From the NCBI GenBank assembly GCA_037962975.1, contig CM075673.1:24412001-24476000 (forward strand): DNA of 64,000 nt. Reading direction: 5' to 3'. This DNA is from Clitoria ternatea. Taxonomy: Eukaryota > Streptophyta > Magnoliopsida > Fabales > Fabaceae. Shown here one piece after another: positions 11,541 through 23,382 of the stretch. The translations under genes and the position numbers were made by a program. The notes beneath the pieces were generated by a model, which saw only the letters and a program-made list of their open reading frames with translations, was not told where the DNA came from and did not search any database. Numbering within the stretch: the stretch's first letter is position 1; the number at the start of each line of letters is the position of its first letter.

Positions 11541-11707
11541 GAACTCTTAGCAGACTTTGGAATCCATACTTGTCCTCAAGCTTAGTGAAACTCTGCTCAA
11601 ATTTCCTTGGAATTTCCTTGTCGTCTCCAACTTCTCAAAGATCCTCTTCCTTTAGGTAACCTCCATCTCCTTCAACTCCTTGCAATTTTAGTCATTCTAT
11701 TTCCATC

Positions 11708-14375
11708 ATGCGCCCTAGAGCAGGCCACGCTGGTCATTCAAACAAGGGGAGGTTTGGCTCTCGTGCCCCCCTTAGCCACCGTGGTGGGAGGATTCCAGCG
11801 AATCCTCCTGTGGCTGGGCGCCATCGCTCAGAGAGAGCCGAAGCTTCTTCCTTACGAGCGTCTTCTTCCCCTCGTCGCTCTGAGGTTCCCCTTAGTTCGA
11901 GGGCTACCAGCCGCTCTGATGAGGGGTCAAGTGCTAAAGGTTATCTCTCTGACGATGTTGCTTTTTATCACAGCACCTACGCGTTCCACCGCGCCTGCAC
12001 AACCATGGACCTTCCAGGACGTGGAAAAACACCGGTTCTTCGCTCTGTTGAAGGGTGTGTCAATGTTGTGGCACACCGGCTTGACTGGGAGAAACTCAAC
12101 AGGGAAAAACCTTATTGCTGGGTGGAAGAGGAATTCCTAGAGATCCCTTCGCACCATGCAAGTGAGGAGGAGTGCACGGTTTCTTTCCGCTGCAAGATAT
12201 ATTCAGATAAGAAGTACAAAGCGCGATACGCTGTGATGGTACCGCATCCCTCTGAAAGAATATGCCACAGCGTCCCTGATGCGAGGTCGGTCTACATGTA
12301 CGACTTTGTTTTCTTAAAGCTGGGAGTACGCTTTCCCCTGACGGATTTCCAGATGGCCGTCCTGCGTTTCCTAGACTGCGCCCCCTCATAACTACATCCC
12401 AACGGTTGGAGTCTTATCCGGGCTCTGGAAGTTCTGGGGGAGCATTTCAATTTTTCTGCCACTGTGGCCAAGTTATTTTATTACTGCCAGGTGGTCCGCC
12501 GTGCTAACAAGAAGGGCGGCCTTGGGTTCATTACTCTCCGTAGTGACTCAAGGGTTGTAAATTTCAAGTCTTATACGGAATCCGCAAAGGTGGATGGGCG
12601 CTCCTTCAAACACTACTACACGCGGGTCCGGATTCAACCAAATAAGCCGGTCTTCTGGCGGAATAAAGAGGGGTTTACCAAGTTTCCCCTTAGCTGGACG
12701 CACGAGCATTTTCTCCTTATGAGTCGTGCTTATTATACAGATGAGAGCGAACTTTCCCCTCATTCTGTTGAGGTCTTAAGCGCTATGCAGACGGCCTCAA
12801 AGACCCTCAAAGGGTTTTCCAGCCGTCTTCTCTTGGCCGAGGATGGCATCAAAAACACCTACCTCCGTAACATCCGCTCTTATTCTCCTTGTGTTGTATG
12901 GTTATTCCGCTCTAGTTATTTTTCTTCTTGTATGCTTATTCAACTTTTCTTGTTTTGCAGAACAAATTGAAAAAGCCTGCCCAGAGATGTTGTCGTTAAG
13001 GACCATGATGGCTGACGATGACTCCTCTTCTGAAGAAAATGAAATCCAGGCGAAGAGGAACGCCACCAAAACTCCCCTCATTCCTCTGACCTCTGCGGTA
13101 GGAGATGAGGTTCCTCTTTTCGACGAGGAAGAGACCGAAGACGCAGCTGATGCCACTGGAGCGTGTGACGAGGAGGCCGTCCCAGAGAAAAAGAGGAAGA
13201 AGAGGCATCTTGTAAAGAAGGCAGATCAAGAGAAACCCTCCTCTGATGACCCTGTGACGAAGCGTCAGAGGACGGCCAAAGAAGCTGAATTGAAGAAGGA
13301 CAAGGGAAAGAAACCCGTTCCTGAGTCCTCTGCCCCTTCTTCTCAGAATGCTTCAGAACCGGACTCTAGGAACGGTCCTCCTCTGGCGTTCGATCCTCCA
13401 CGGGACTCCTTCCTTTCTCCTTACTTGTGGTTTCAAGGGTCTATGCCTCCTACTCTCCCAAAGGCACGGTATTGCCCCCGCCCTTCCCTCGACGCTGCTG
13501 GGGTCCGAGGTGCTTGCAAGGCTGGGCGTTGGCAACTTGATGAACTGTCCGGCCTGCTTGAGTCCCTGAGCGAGAAAGCTGACTGTATGGATCAGGTTGA
13601 AAAACTTGAGACCGAACTCGCGGTGAAGGAGAAATGGGCGGCCAAGCAAGCTGAAGTTCACAGGGGGGTGGAATCAGAGTTGAAGAAAACTAAAGAAACG
13701 CTCCAGAGGAAGACTGAAGAGGCAAGCCAAGTTCATTTTGCGAACAAGGCCCTAGAGCGGGAAGTTGCCGACCTCCAGAATAAGAACAAATCCATACCCC
13801 TCCTTGAAGAAGAATTACAACTGGAGAAGAAGAGATCGGCTAAGCTTGCTGACGATCTCAAAGTTATGGAGGACGGTCGCAACAAGGACCTTGGGGAGTG
13901 GGAGTCTATTCGGAAAGAGATGCAAGCCCAAATTGATGAACTCAAAAAGGGTGGTGCGAGTGCTGGGCCTTCAGAAGAGGATTATGCCAAGGTTCAAAGA
14001 AGACTAGCTGCTGCGAAGGCCAAGGCTGCCAAAGCCTTGGATATATGCAAAAATGTGGCGTATGAATCTTTCGGCCTGGCCCTTCGTCAAGTCTACTATC
14101 GTAACCCTGGAGTAAAGCTGAATTTGTACAGATTAGATCCATTCTTCGAGTTCCATGGGGGAAGACTTGTAGAAGTTCATAAGGACGGATCGCACCATGA
14201 ACCACATGCATCTCTGTACGAACTGCCTCCCCTCCCAGAAGGTCAAAGTATGGAGCCTACAACGTCCACTGCTACCTCTGGAGCTGAAGCACAAGAAGGT
14301 GCCCAAACTGGGATGGAGGACAAGACGGAGAAAGCAGGAGTGCCCACTGTGGAGGATCAAGCACCGGCCTCTTAA
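11708..14375 (+). pseudogene. Antisense extra ORF of the Retand-like element (Transposase_28-like plus coiled coil), spliced
   Basis: Exon 1 is 11708-12866 and exon 2 is 12961-14375, joined in frame over a 94-bp GT-AG intron; about 857 codons. After a basic, Ser/Arg-rich N-terminus, residues of about 75-385 (LDWEKLNREKPYCWVEEEF, LGVRFPLTDFQMAVLRFL, LPHPNGW-like block, FPLSWTHEHF) resemble the plant family called putative gypsy-type transposon (Transposase_28). Exon 2 holds an acidic Ser/Glu tract, a likely nuclear localisation signal (KKRKKR), and a long coiled coil (about residues 570-760). One in-frame TAA at 12389-12391 breaks this copy. It is convergent with gag-pol and has its own TATA box. 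Biochemical role unknown. Confidence 0.8.
12867..12960 (+). other. Intron of the antisense extra ORF
   Basis: Donor CTCC|GTAACATC and acceptor TTTTCTTGTTTTGCAG| flank 94 bp that are T-rich toward the 3' end. Splicing shifts the phase exactly so that the two long frames become one. Read through, exon 1 would end in 28 unrelated hydrophobic residues. Confidence 0.8.
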
Positions 14376-15708
14376 CTTTATGCTTTCATTCATAGCCGTG
14401 TTCTGGGATCGGCTCCAGCTTTAAAACACTTTGTAACCTGCATATTTTCTTATTTTTGAAAATAAGATTCACTATTACTTTTCCTCAACAGTTTGCATCG
14501 AATGTGTGATTGCTGAATAACTTAGTGTTATACAAAACACTTTATTGTTTTTAATGCTTTGCGAATCCGTTCTGCGTGGTTACCTAGCTGCTTAAAGCGT
14601 ACTTATCACACTGGATTAAGATAACAAATTGTAATGAATAAATGACAATTAAGTTAAAACATGCCCTGTCCCCAAGTGTAAGTACATTGGGAAGGGAGAG
14701 TTTATCTCAAAGATTACCTTTTAACTTCTTAAAAGATAGAAATCCTTATCTGTCCTCGAAGATGTAGAGCGGGTACGTCAGCGTTCAACCGCTCCGGGGT
14801 GGATATTCCACCACTGAGGACGGACATTGCCTTTGACTTTTAGTATAGCTTTGACAAGGGTAAGCTTTTACGCCTTTCTTTTGAGGTTCGGTTTGGTCCT
14901 ACATCTCAGGTCTTCACACGGTGTTCGGTTCGATCCTACTAACCGTACTTGGAGTTCGGTGCAATCCTACAGTCCAAGCCTTCAACACGGGGTTCGGATC
15001 AGGGCTAATCCTGAACCTACTGTGCCCGTTACTCGGGGTTCAGCGCGGTTTCCTGTGTGAACCGGCCTACTACGCCCAAGCCTTCGCATGGGGTTCGGTT
15101 TGTGGCCTTGAGAAAGGACCAGCCCTACAACCCATGTTGTCTTCGAATGGGGTTCGGTTTGTGGCCTTGAGAAAGGACCAGCCCTACAACCCATGTTGTC
15201 TTCGAATGGGGTTCGGTTTGTGGCCTTGAGAAAGGACCAGCCCTACAACCCATGTTGTCCTCGAATGGGGTTCGGTTTGTGGCCTTGAGAAAGGACCAGC
15301 CCTACAACCCATGTTGTCTTCGAATGGGGTTCGGTTTGTGGCCTTGAGAAAGGACCAGCCCTACAACCCATTCCACCTCAAGGAACTACATCGTCAAAGC
15401 ACACATTGTGTGATTGAGATCATCCGTCTTGAGGGGTCTTCCTCCGTTCTTCGAGGAATTATCTCATCAACTACAGAATAGGTAGTTGCGTTCATCCGTC
15501 CTGAGGTGTATGCGTATTAAACTACGGCTATAAACCATAACACATAAGAAAAGTGAGAATGATAGGGCGGTGAAAGTGTATTCTTATTAAAATTGAAAAT
15601 ATATTACACAAAGAGCATCGTTGGGGCCATGCCTCGTTAAAACCTTCTTGAGAAAACCCAATGGGAAAAAACTCAAGTAAGGAAAAAGAGTACACGCCGT
15701 CTTACCAA
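14376..15708. repeat. Retand-like 3' UTR with five 59-bp tandem units
   Basis: GGGGTTCGGTTTGTGGCCTT starts units at 15090, 15149, 15208, 15267 and 15326, an exact 59-bp period with almost no divergence. Just left (14880-15090) are older, diverged versions of the same GGTTCGG words. The block separates the 3' end of pol (15709) from the 3' end of the antisense ORF (14375). AATAAA at 14636-14641 could serve the antisense transcript. Confidence 0.88.
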
Positions 15709-18700
15709 CTAGCTGTAATACACTCGTAAGTTCTGAGTGTTCCATTTGTTGCGGATTGGGGTTCCATCAAGTTCTTCCAACCGGTATGACCCTCTTCCAG
15801 TCACCTCAGAAATCCTATAAGGACCTTCCCACGTCGGTGCTAGCTTTCCTTGGTGGGCGAACTTATTCCCCACACTGGCTTTTCTCAGAACGAGGTCTCC
15901 GGTGTTAAAAGCTTTGTACTGGACACGTTTATTATACCGGAGTGCAGCCTTTGCTTTTATTGCCTGATCTCTGACGAAAGCCTTTTCCCTCAGCTCTTGG
16001 AGGACGTCCAGTTCTGATGCCAAGTTGGCGTTATTATCTTCTGCTGAAAAATACTCCACACGAGCCGATCTTGTTTGTAACTCCACTGGGATCATCGCCT
16101 CAACCCCGTACACCAACCGGTATGGGGATTCGTTAGTTGAAGAATGAGGCGTAGTTCGGTATGCCCATAAAACATGACATAGCTGGTCAGTCCATCCTCC
16201 CTTCGCTTCTCCCAGACGCTTCTTTAACCCCTTTAGCACTTCTCGGTTAGCTACCTCTGCTTGCCCATTGGTTTGGGGATGTTCAACAGATGAAAATATC
16301 TGGATTATCCCCAGTCCTTCAAGTAAATCCGTGAACTTTTTGTCTGTAAACTGGGTGCCATTGTCAGTCACAATCCGCCCTGGCACCCCGAACCGAGCAA
16401 TGATATTTTCGTACATGAAACGTCTTGTACGTGCAGAAGTGATATGCACTACAGGTTCTGCCTCGATCCATTTGGTGAAATAGTCTACTCCCACGATCAA
16501 GTATTTGATTCCTCCTGGCGCAGTGGGAAACGGACCCAAAATATCAAGGCCCCATTGGTAGAAAGGCCAAGGCACGACAGATGAAGATAACTCTTGGGCC
16601 GGTGTATGATGGAGATTGGAGAATTTTTGGCAAGCGTCGCACTTCTTCACGAAATCTGCGGAATCCTGCTTCACAGTGGGCCACCAGTATCCAGCCCTGA
16701 GGACTTTTCTCATTAGGCTTCGGCCTCCAGCGTGATGCCCACATTGCCCCTCGTGCACCTCAGTCAAGACCGCTTGAACTTCGTCTTCTCTTAAACATGA
16801 AAGATATGGGACAGAGAATCCCCTTCTGTAGAGAACACCATCGACCATAGTAAAATATGGCAGCTCCCTCTTTACTCGTCTCCTTTCCTTCTCGTCAGTG
16901 GGAAGTTGACCATCAGCCAGATAACGAATATAGGGAATGACCCAAGAATCCTCATATGGATAGCTCACCATGACAGCATTCAGAGAAGGATACAGAGGTA
17001 TACTGGGTGATGTCAAAGTGCTTTGAACCACCGTTGTTGTGCTACCAGGCTGCTTTGTACTTGCCAGTCTTGACAAGATGTCCGCTCTGGTATTTTCTTC
17101 CCTGGGCACATGCTTGAACTCTAAAACTTCAAATCTTCCCTTCAACTCATTAACACAATTCAAGTACAATTGAAGTTGTGGTTCTTTTGTCTGGTATTCC
17201 CCTTGGATCTGTGAAATCACCAGCTGGGAATCACTGCAGAGTGTAACTGCTGATGCTCCGATGTCAATCGCTGCACGGAGACCGGCCAAGCATGCTTCGT
17301 ATTCGGCTTGATTGTTAGAGGTTTTGAAATTGAAACGGAGGGAAATTTCTAAGTGCACGCCGTCATCACTTTCTACCACCACACCGGCTCAACCTTTGCT
17401 GTTCGACGAGCCGTCGACGTAGATGGTCCAATGCGCTCGAGGGGTGTCCGGGTCCGCTCCAGTCATTTCTACTACAAAATCGGCCAACACTTGCGCCTTG
17501 ATGGCTCCTCGAGGCTCATATGAAATTTCAAATTCAGACAGCTCGATAGACCACTTTATCATCCTTCCAGCGAGGTCTGGCTTGCTGAGAGTGGCAAATC
17601 CGTTCTCACTAACACTGGGTGCGCATGGAAATAAGGCCTCAGCCGTCGTGACGCCCACACAACTGCCAGGGCGGCTTTCTCAATCTTCTGATACCTTCCT
17701 TCCGCCCCCTGAAACGTTTTACTAGTAAAATACACCGGTCTCTGCCCATCAGGGTTTTTTTTCACCAAGGCCACACCTAGAGCTTCATCGGATATTGCCA
17801 AGTATAAGATTAACGTTTCGCCTGGGTCAGGCTTAACCAGAATTGGTGGACTCGAGAGAACGGCCTTGAGCTGCTGGAAGGCTTGCTCTTGTTCCTCTCC
17901 CCATTCAAAACTCTTGTGTTTCTTCAACGCCTTATACAAGGGGAGGGACCTGTGTGCCATCTTAGGCATGAAACGAGCTAAAGCGGCCACTTTCCCGTTC
18001 AATGATTGGACCTTCCTCAAACATTTAGGACTCTGCATGTCCAAGATTGCTTGACATTTCCCGGGGTTAGCCTCAATGCCTCGTTGGGTCAACATGAATC
18101 CCAAGAATTTTCCTGCTGGAACGGCGAAGGTGCACTTTAAAGGATTTAACCTCATGTTGTACTGCCAAAGCCTAGTGAAAACTTGGCGTAGATCTTCAAT
18201 ATGGTCTCCTCCAGCGGGCGTTTTGGCTATGATATCATCAATATAAACTTCGACCAGCCTTGTATGCATCCCTTCAAAGACTTTGTTAATCATGCGCTGA
18301 TAGGTAGCGCCGGCGTTCTTCAGTCCAAAAGGCATGACGGTGTAGCAGAAAACACCGCGGTCATTGATAAAGGCAGTTTTCTCCTGGTCTCCCTCCCACA
18401 TCGGAATCTGGTTGTACCCCGAATAGGCATCCATGAAACTGAGGTATTGGTAACCGGATGAATCATCCACCATGCGATCGATGTTGGGCAGGGGATATGG
18501 ATCTTTAGGGCAGCAACGGTTAAGATCTACATAATCTGTACACATTCTCCATTTGCCGTTAGCCTTCTGCACCATGACCACATTAGATAGCCAAGATGAA
18601 TAGCGTATCTCCCTTATAAAACCTGCTTTCAATAACTCCTCTGTCTGCTCACAAGCCGCCCTCTGCTTCTCCGGTCCCAACCTCCTCTTCTTCTGGGCCA

Positions 18701-19937
18701 CCGGTCTGGTTTCAGGATACACTGCAAGCTTGTGACAACAGAAATCAGGGTCCATCCCCGGCATGTCTGTTGCTGTCCATGCGAAAAGGTCTTTGAATTC
18801 CTGCAAAAGAGCTAATAAGCGTTGCTCCATAGCAGACTCTAGCTTATCGTTGATGTGCGTGACCTTCTCTTGGGAATCTCCCAATACAATGTCCCTGGAA
18901 CCACCATCCGGTGTGGGCTTAGATGGATTTAGTGGATCAATCTTCAATTCCGCTCTAGGGTCCAGGTCGATGAGACTGACTGATCCTGCCGCTGTTCCTC
19001 CGTCATTCAACTTCCTCTTCTTGTTGAATGCTTCCAACTTAACCATGTTGAGGCTCAGGTTATAACAATATCGAGCCATCTCCTGATCACCGCGGAGAGA
19101 GGACACACTATTGTCCTTGTCAATGAATTTGATCAAGAGGTGAGGAGTGGAAACAATTGCTTCCATCGCATTCAATGTTGGACGGCCTATGATACCGTTA
19201 TATGGGGATTCCACGTCAATCACCAGGATTCTTGACTTGACCGTTCTTGCACCGGGCTCGCCTTCAAAAGAAATCAAAGTATCAAGGTATCCCTTGGTGG
19301 GTTGCTTAGCTCCATTAAACGCTGTAAGTTCTTGTGTGTAGGGTTGTAAATCTGCATCACTGAAACCCATTCGTTTGAAACAATTATAAAATATAACATC
19401 ACAGGAACTTCCCTGATCGACGAGGATCCTCTTGACGTCCTTGTTGGCTATGACTGCCACAATAACCACTGCATCATCACCTCCTGGGATTGTTGGGCCA
19501 AAGTCATCATCAGTAAATGACACCGTCGGAGCTATCATACCGTCCCTAAAAGGGCGGTTATCCCTCGGTTTACCCTGGACTGACAGAATCATCCTATGGT
19601 GATTCTTTCGTGCTGTGATTGATGTTCCTCCTCCCGCAAATCCTCCAGCTATCATCTCAATCACTTCCCGTCTGCCCTGCCTCTGCTGCTGGGGCATGTT
19701 ACTTTGTTGGGCACCTTCCGCAATCACTACCCCCTTCTGCTTCTCAGCCGCAGTGAACTTCCTTGCTGGGTTGCGTGTATTATCATCTTCATCATCAGGA
19801 TCTCTATTCCTTTTCTCCATCCTGTGAGGCTCATCCATAGATTTCTCCTTAAACAAATACTGCTTCAGCTTTCCTTCCCGAATGAGAGTTTCCACCGTAT
19901 TCTTTAACGCCTTGCACTCATCAGTGTTGTGCCCTGT
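15709..19937 (-). pseudogene. Retand-like pol: protease, RT, RNase H, archaeal-type RNase H, integrase
   Basis: On the minus strand are protease (LVDQGSSCDVIFY, about 19425-19390), RT (LSFMDAYSGYNQI; YIDDIIAKT about 18250-18225), an RT-linked RNase H (LGVALVKKN, KIEKAALAVVWA), a second RNase H of archaeal type (IYVDGSSNSKG, NNQAEYEACLAGL, LCSDSQLVISQI), integrase zinc region (HHAGGRSLMRK, CDACQKF) and core (GLDILGP, IVTDNGTQF, NGQAEVANRE). It ends NLRVYYS. Breaks: a frameshift or small deletion near 17595 in the RNase H region and a TGA at 17389-17391. Catalytic residues are otherwise present. It is in the same frame as gag. Confidence 0.93.
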
Positions 19938-21158
19938 CTACTCATGGAAAGTGCAGTATTTACGTGGGTTTCCACCCCTCTTGGCTGGGACTGGCTTCCT
20001 TATACCAAAGACGTTCAGAGTTGGCCAACCAACCTCCCTCATGATTTGTGAGTGCCTGGTGTTCAACGGAGCATAGTGATCGAACGATGATACACGCCTA
20101 TCTCGTGGATGCTGACGAGCATTCACGAAGTCTTCTCTAAAGGCATGCTTCTCAGGCCTCACTCTCTCCTTTTCTCTCCGTGGCTGCTGAGCGGGTGTGG
20201 AAGGCTTAACTCTTGTTGCAGTTGCCTCTAGATGCATCTCTATGCCCACATATTTGGAAGCTTTCCTTCGAAACTCCTCGAAGGTTGTAGGTGGGCTCTT
20301 TGCCAAAGATAGGGCAAAGGCTGAACCAGGCTGAAGAGCTTCCACTACAATATGGAGTTGTATGGCCTCCGTGAGGTTAGGGACCAAAGCAGCCTCCTTG
20401 TAAAACCTTTTCAGGAACTCCTTAAGAGTTTCAGTTTCTCCCTGCCTTATCTGAGCCAGGGTGTGAGAAGTTCTTGGGATATCCCTAGAGATGACGAAAT
20501 GGCTTTCGAATGCAGCAGCCATTTCCTCCCAAGAGTCTATAGATCCTGAGGGCAAACTTTTAAACCAGCTGAGAGCTTCCTCCGTCAACGTCCTTGGGAA
20601 CATTCTGCACATGACATCTTTGTCTGCTCCCAGATACATAGCTTCATAAACATAAGTATCCAAATGCTTAGTGGGGTCGGCCTCTCCATTATACTTCCTG
20701 ATCGACAATGGCTGAGTTGTTTGCAAGTGTTTTGGGATGACAATACTCATCAACCTTCTTGAGAAAGGGACATTGAGCTTGTATGTCCCTGAAGTTATCA
20801 CCGTCTGCTCCCTTCTCCTGGTGCTGACTCTATCACCAGAGTCTTGAGTGTGCTCCCTCTCTTCATATGTGGGGATCTTCGAATACTGGAGGGTGGTAGA
20901 TCTATCCCTCGCTGATGCATGGTGAGCATCCTCTGCATGAGACACTACTCTGTCCCCAGCTCCTCCTCTCTCTCGCCTCAACTCCATCAGCTCCTCCTTC
21001 AGTTGCCTGATAACCTCATCACGAGGGTCAGGCGTCTGCACTTGCACCATCCTCCGGGTTTGAGTTACAGGGGATTCGAAGACGAGTCTCCTCCCAGCCT
21101 GTTGATGGGTCACATCCTCCACGTGACCTTCCACGAAATCTCTCCCATCACCTTCCAT
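19938..21158 (-). CDS. Retand-like gag
   Basis: 406 codons from an ATG only 43 nt past the PBS. The central part (KYNGEADPTKHLDTYVYEA, LSWFKSLPSGSI, LKEFLKRFYKEA) is the plant retrotransposon gag fold that packages RNA into particles. It ends at a TAG (19938-19940) lying inside the zinc knuckle: CTFHE precedes the stop and TGHNTDEC follows in the same frame. The knuckle therefore belongs to the same original polyprotein, and this copy's gag is cut within it. Confidence 0.88.
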   Translation of the reverse strand: MEGDGRDFVEGHVEDVTHQQAGRRLVFESPVTQTRRMVQVQTPDPRDEVIRQLKEELMELRRERGGAGDRVVSHAEDAHHASARDRSTTLQYSKIPTYEEREHTQDSGDRVSTRRREQTVITSGTYKLNVPFSRRLMSIVIPKHLQTTQPLSIRKYNGEADPTKHLDTYVYEAMYLGADKDVMCRMFPRTLTEEALSWFKSLPSGSIDSWEEMAAAFESHFVISRDIPRTSHTLAQIRQGETETLKEFLKRFYKEAALVPNLTEAIQLHIVVEALQPGSAFALSLAKSPPTTFEEFRRKASKYVGIEMHLEATATRVKPSTPAQQPRREKERVRPEKHAFREDFVNARQHPRDRRVSSFDHYAPLNTRHSQIMREVGWPTLNVFGIRKPVPAKRGGNPRKYCTFHE

Positions 21159-21201
21159 TGTGACAACCTAACTTCTGCGAAAATGGGAATAACTCTATCG
21201 A

Positions 21202-21219
21202 GTCCCACTGGGCGTGCCA
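21202..21219 (-). other. Primer binding site of the Retand-like element
   Basis: On the minus strand the LTR ends TTCA, then one T, then TGGCACGCCCAGTGGGAC. It has the TGG start typical of a tRNA 3'-end complement. I do not assign the tRNA. Confidence 0.8.
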
Positions 21220-21220
21220 A

Positions 21221-22023
21221 TGAACTGGTCTGGACCGGGGTCTAGGATCCGGTGTAGGACCAACCACAAGAGTGCAGATGTTTTTAGGGTTTGCACACCG
21301 GAACAGTGTATATCCGATGTATTAATCCGGTCTCTCAGTGGGAGAGGCCGGTCTTGTTGTCCTGGAGATCCTTCACACCAACAATTCGCGTTGCAGGGGG
21401 GCGAAAGGTGGTGCCACCTGCAAAGATTCTCCGACGCTCAAGTCAGAAGAGTGTATGAACTCAATGAATACTTAAGCGAAGTAATCGTAGAATGTAAGTT
21501 AGGACAACGATACCATGCATTTGTATTGAAATATACTACTTATAGTTGCACGTCAAAGAATGAGTCGTTGGATACAGGTGGGTCCCTTAGCTCTGATTGC
21601 GTGTATATTGTGTCAATCAAAATGGCTCGACTTTCAGAATGTGTCAGGAGGGTAGGTCAATTATCAGAGTACGATCCTCTAGGGAAAGGAGAGGATAATC
21701 ACCTTTTCCGTATAATCTGCTGACATGCCCACTTACTTTCTGAGGCCATTGATGTGACGTATTTTGCTACAAACAGTGTCTTCATTGATAAGTTATCAGG
21801 GGCTCTTCTCTTGCTGTGAGGGAAAAGCCAACAATTATATACATGTCCTGTGACAATGAACATAGAACCGTTATGGCGAAAATGAATGATGCTGCCGCGG
21901 AGTGAGGGCGGACGGCTAGACAACGGATATCCGGTATGGTAACGTTGAACCAGGACACCGGTTTTCCTTATATGTGGACACTCTGACGTCATAAGAATGG
22001 GGGCCGGTATCTAGACCGGATCA
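21221..22023 (-). repeat. 5' LTR of the Retand-like element
   Basis: 803 bp, TG...CA, next to the PBS, and about 99 percent identical to 10222-11024. It is followed by the second GCTTG duplication (22024-22028) and then Ogre RT sequence. Confidence 0.95.
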
Positions 22024-23165
22024 GCTTGAAAATAGGCTCGCAAGTTGCTGTTAGTTGCGAAATGAATCGAGCGATATAATTTAACCTTCCTAAGAATCCC
22101 CGGACCTCCTTTTCTGTACTGGGTGGAGGCATTTCAAGAATTGCTTTGACTTTATCAAGATCAACTTATATTCCTTTTTTACTCACCACAAATCCTAGCA
22201 ATTTGCCAGATCTCGCACCAAAAGTGCACTTAGCCGGATTTAGCTTGAGTCTAAACTTTCTCAGTCGCTCAAAAAGTTTTCTTAAGTCACGAATATGCCC
22301 TTCCTCACTTCGGGATTTAGCAATGATGTCATCTACATAGACTTCTATCTCTTTATGCATCATGTCATGAAACAGGGTCACCATTGTTCTCTGATAAGTT
22401 GCCCCAGCATTTTTTAAACCAAAGGACATCACTTTGTAGCAAAAGGTTCCCCACAAGGTGATAAAGGTAGTTTTCTCCATGTCTTCAGGCGCCATTTTAA
22501 TTTGGTTATACCCAGAGAAACCGTCCATGAATGAGAAGATAGAATTCCGAGCCGTATTATCGACTAGGACATCAATCTGTGGCAAGGGAAAGTCATCCTT
22601 GGGACTGGCTCTATTCAGATCTCGATAATCCACACACATCCGTACCTTTCCATCTTTCTTTGGGACGGGGACAATGTTGGCCACCCATTGACGGTATTTT
22701 GCAACAGCTAAAAATCCAGCATCGAATTGCTTCTTTACTTCATCTTTGATCTTTAAGAGCATCTCGGGCTTCATTCGGCGTAATTTCTGCTTAACCGGGA
22801 GACATTCAGGCTTTAAGGGTAGTTTATGTTCCACGATGTTGTTATCTAACCCAGGCATATCTTGGTAGGACCAAGCAAAGATATCTCGAAACTCTATCAA
22901 TAACTTAATCAGTTCTTCCCGTTGTTCTTGGCTCAAGGAGGTGCCAATTTTAACCTCTTTTTTATCTTCTTCATTCCCCAAATTGATGACCTCAATCGCT
23001 TCCTGATAAGGTTGAATTTCTCTGGCCTCTTGTTCCAATATTCTAGTTAATTCGGGCGAGAGACCATAATCTTCCTCACTATCCCCGTCAGCATAATCAA
23101 CCGGATACTCAGAATCCTGAAACGGGGTCGCGATCTTACTGCTTTCGATTGAATCTTTTTTAGGT
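22024..23165 (-). pseudogene. Ogre reverse transcriptase segment
   Basis: Minus-strand frame with RLNRASPKDD-like block (YRDLNRASPKDDFPLPQID), FSFMDGFSGYNQIKMAP, MSFGLKNAGATYQR and the catalytic YVDDIIAKS (about 22341-22315), i.e. a complete RT palm. A TAA at 22166-22168 interrupts the thumb. The frame then runs to 22024, where the Retand-like element begins, and resumes at 10216. RT copies element RNA to DNA in the particle. Confidence 0.92.
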
Positions 23166-23382
23166 CTGCATTTAGGTGAATAACAAAAATACTCGAATGA
23201 GGGAAAAGGGAAAGGGAATTTGAGAAAGATGTAAAGAAAGAGATATTGAAATTCAAATATGCATTTATTAATGGAAATTTCAAAACATGACAAAACTTGT
23301 TCTGCCCTTATTGTAAAAGTAAACCCCAAAGCCTTGGGCATAGCAATGGGGAAATTAAGTCATTAAGGCAATTACAAATTAC
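23166..23382 (-). other. Ogre pro-RT intron (inferred)
   Basis: On the minus strand a GT (23382-23381, CAAA|GTAATTTG) and an AG (ending 23166, AAATGCAG|) bound 217 bp of T-rich sequence with several stops in the protease frame. Joining 23383 to 23165 moves exactly from the protease frame into the RT frame. Ogre elements are known to splice an intron at this place, so the call rests on both sequence and family knowledge. Confidence 0.7.

Larger units (their letters stand above)
10222..22023 (-). mobile_element. Tat-lineage (Retand-like) Ty3/gypsy element with antisense extra ORF
   Basis: 11,802 bp, flanked by the exact duplication GCTTG (10217-10221 and 22024-22028). The two 803-bp LTRs differ at about 8 sites (1 percent), all transitions by my count. 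On the minus strand the order is LTR, PBS, gag, protease, RT, RNase H, archaeal-type RNase H, integrase, tandem repeats; then an extra gene on the opposite strand, PPT, LTR. Two RNase H domains and an antisense additional ORF are known traits of the Tat lineage. The copy inserted into the Ogre pol gene. Gag-pol carries two stops and a frameshift. Confidence 0.93.

Noticed and set aside
12902..13661. Minus-strand frames of 77-102 codons opposite the antisense extra ORF
   Set aside because: They are mirror frames of the coiled-coil coding sequence, rich in Ser/Leu as expected for antisense of Glu/Lys codons.
15090..15384. 59-bp direct repeats as a CRISPR-like array
   Set aside because: The units are contiguous with no unique spacers, and the context is a plant retrotransposon.
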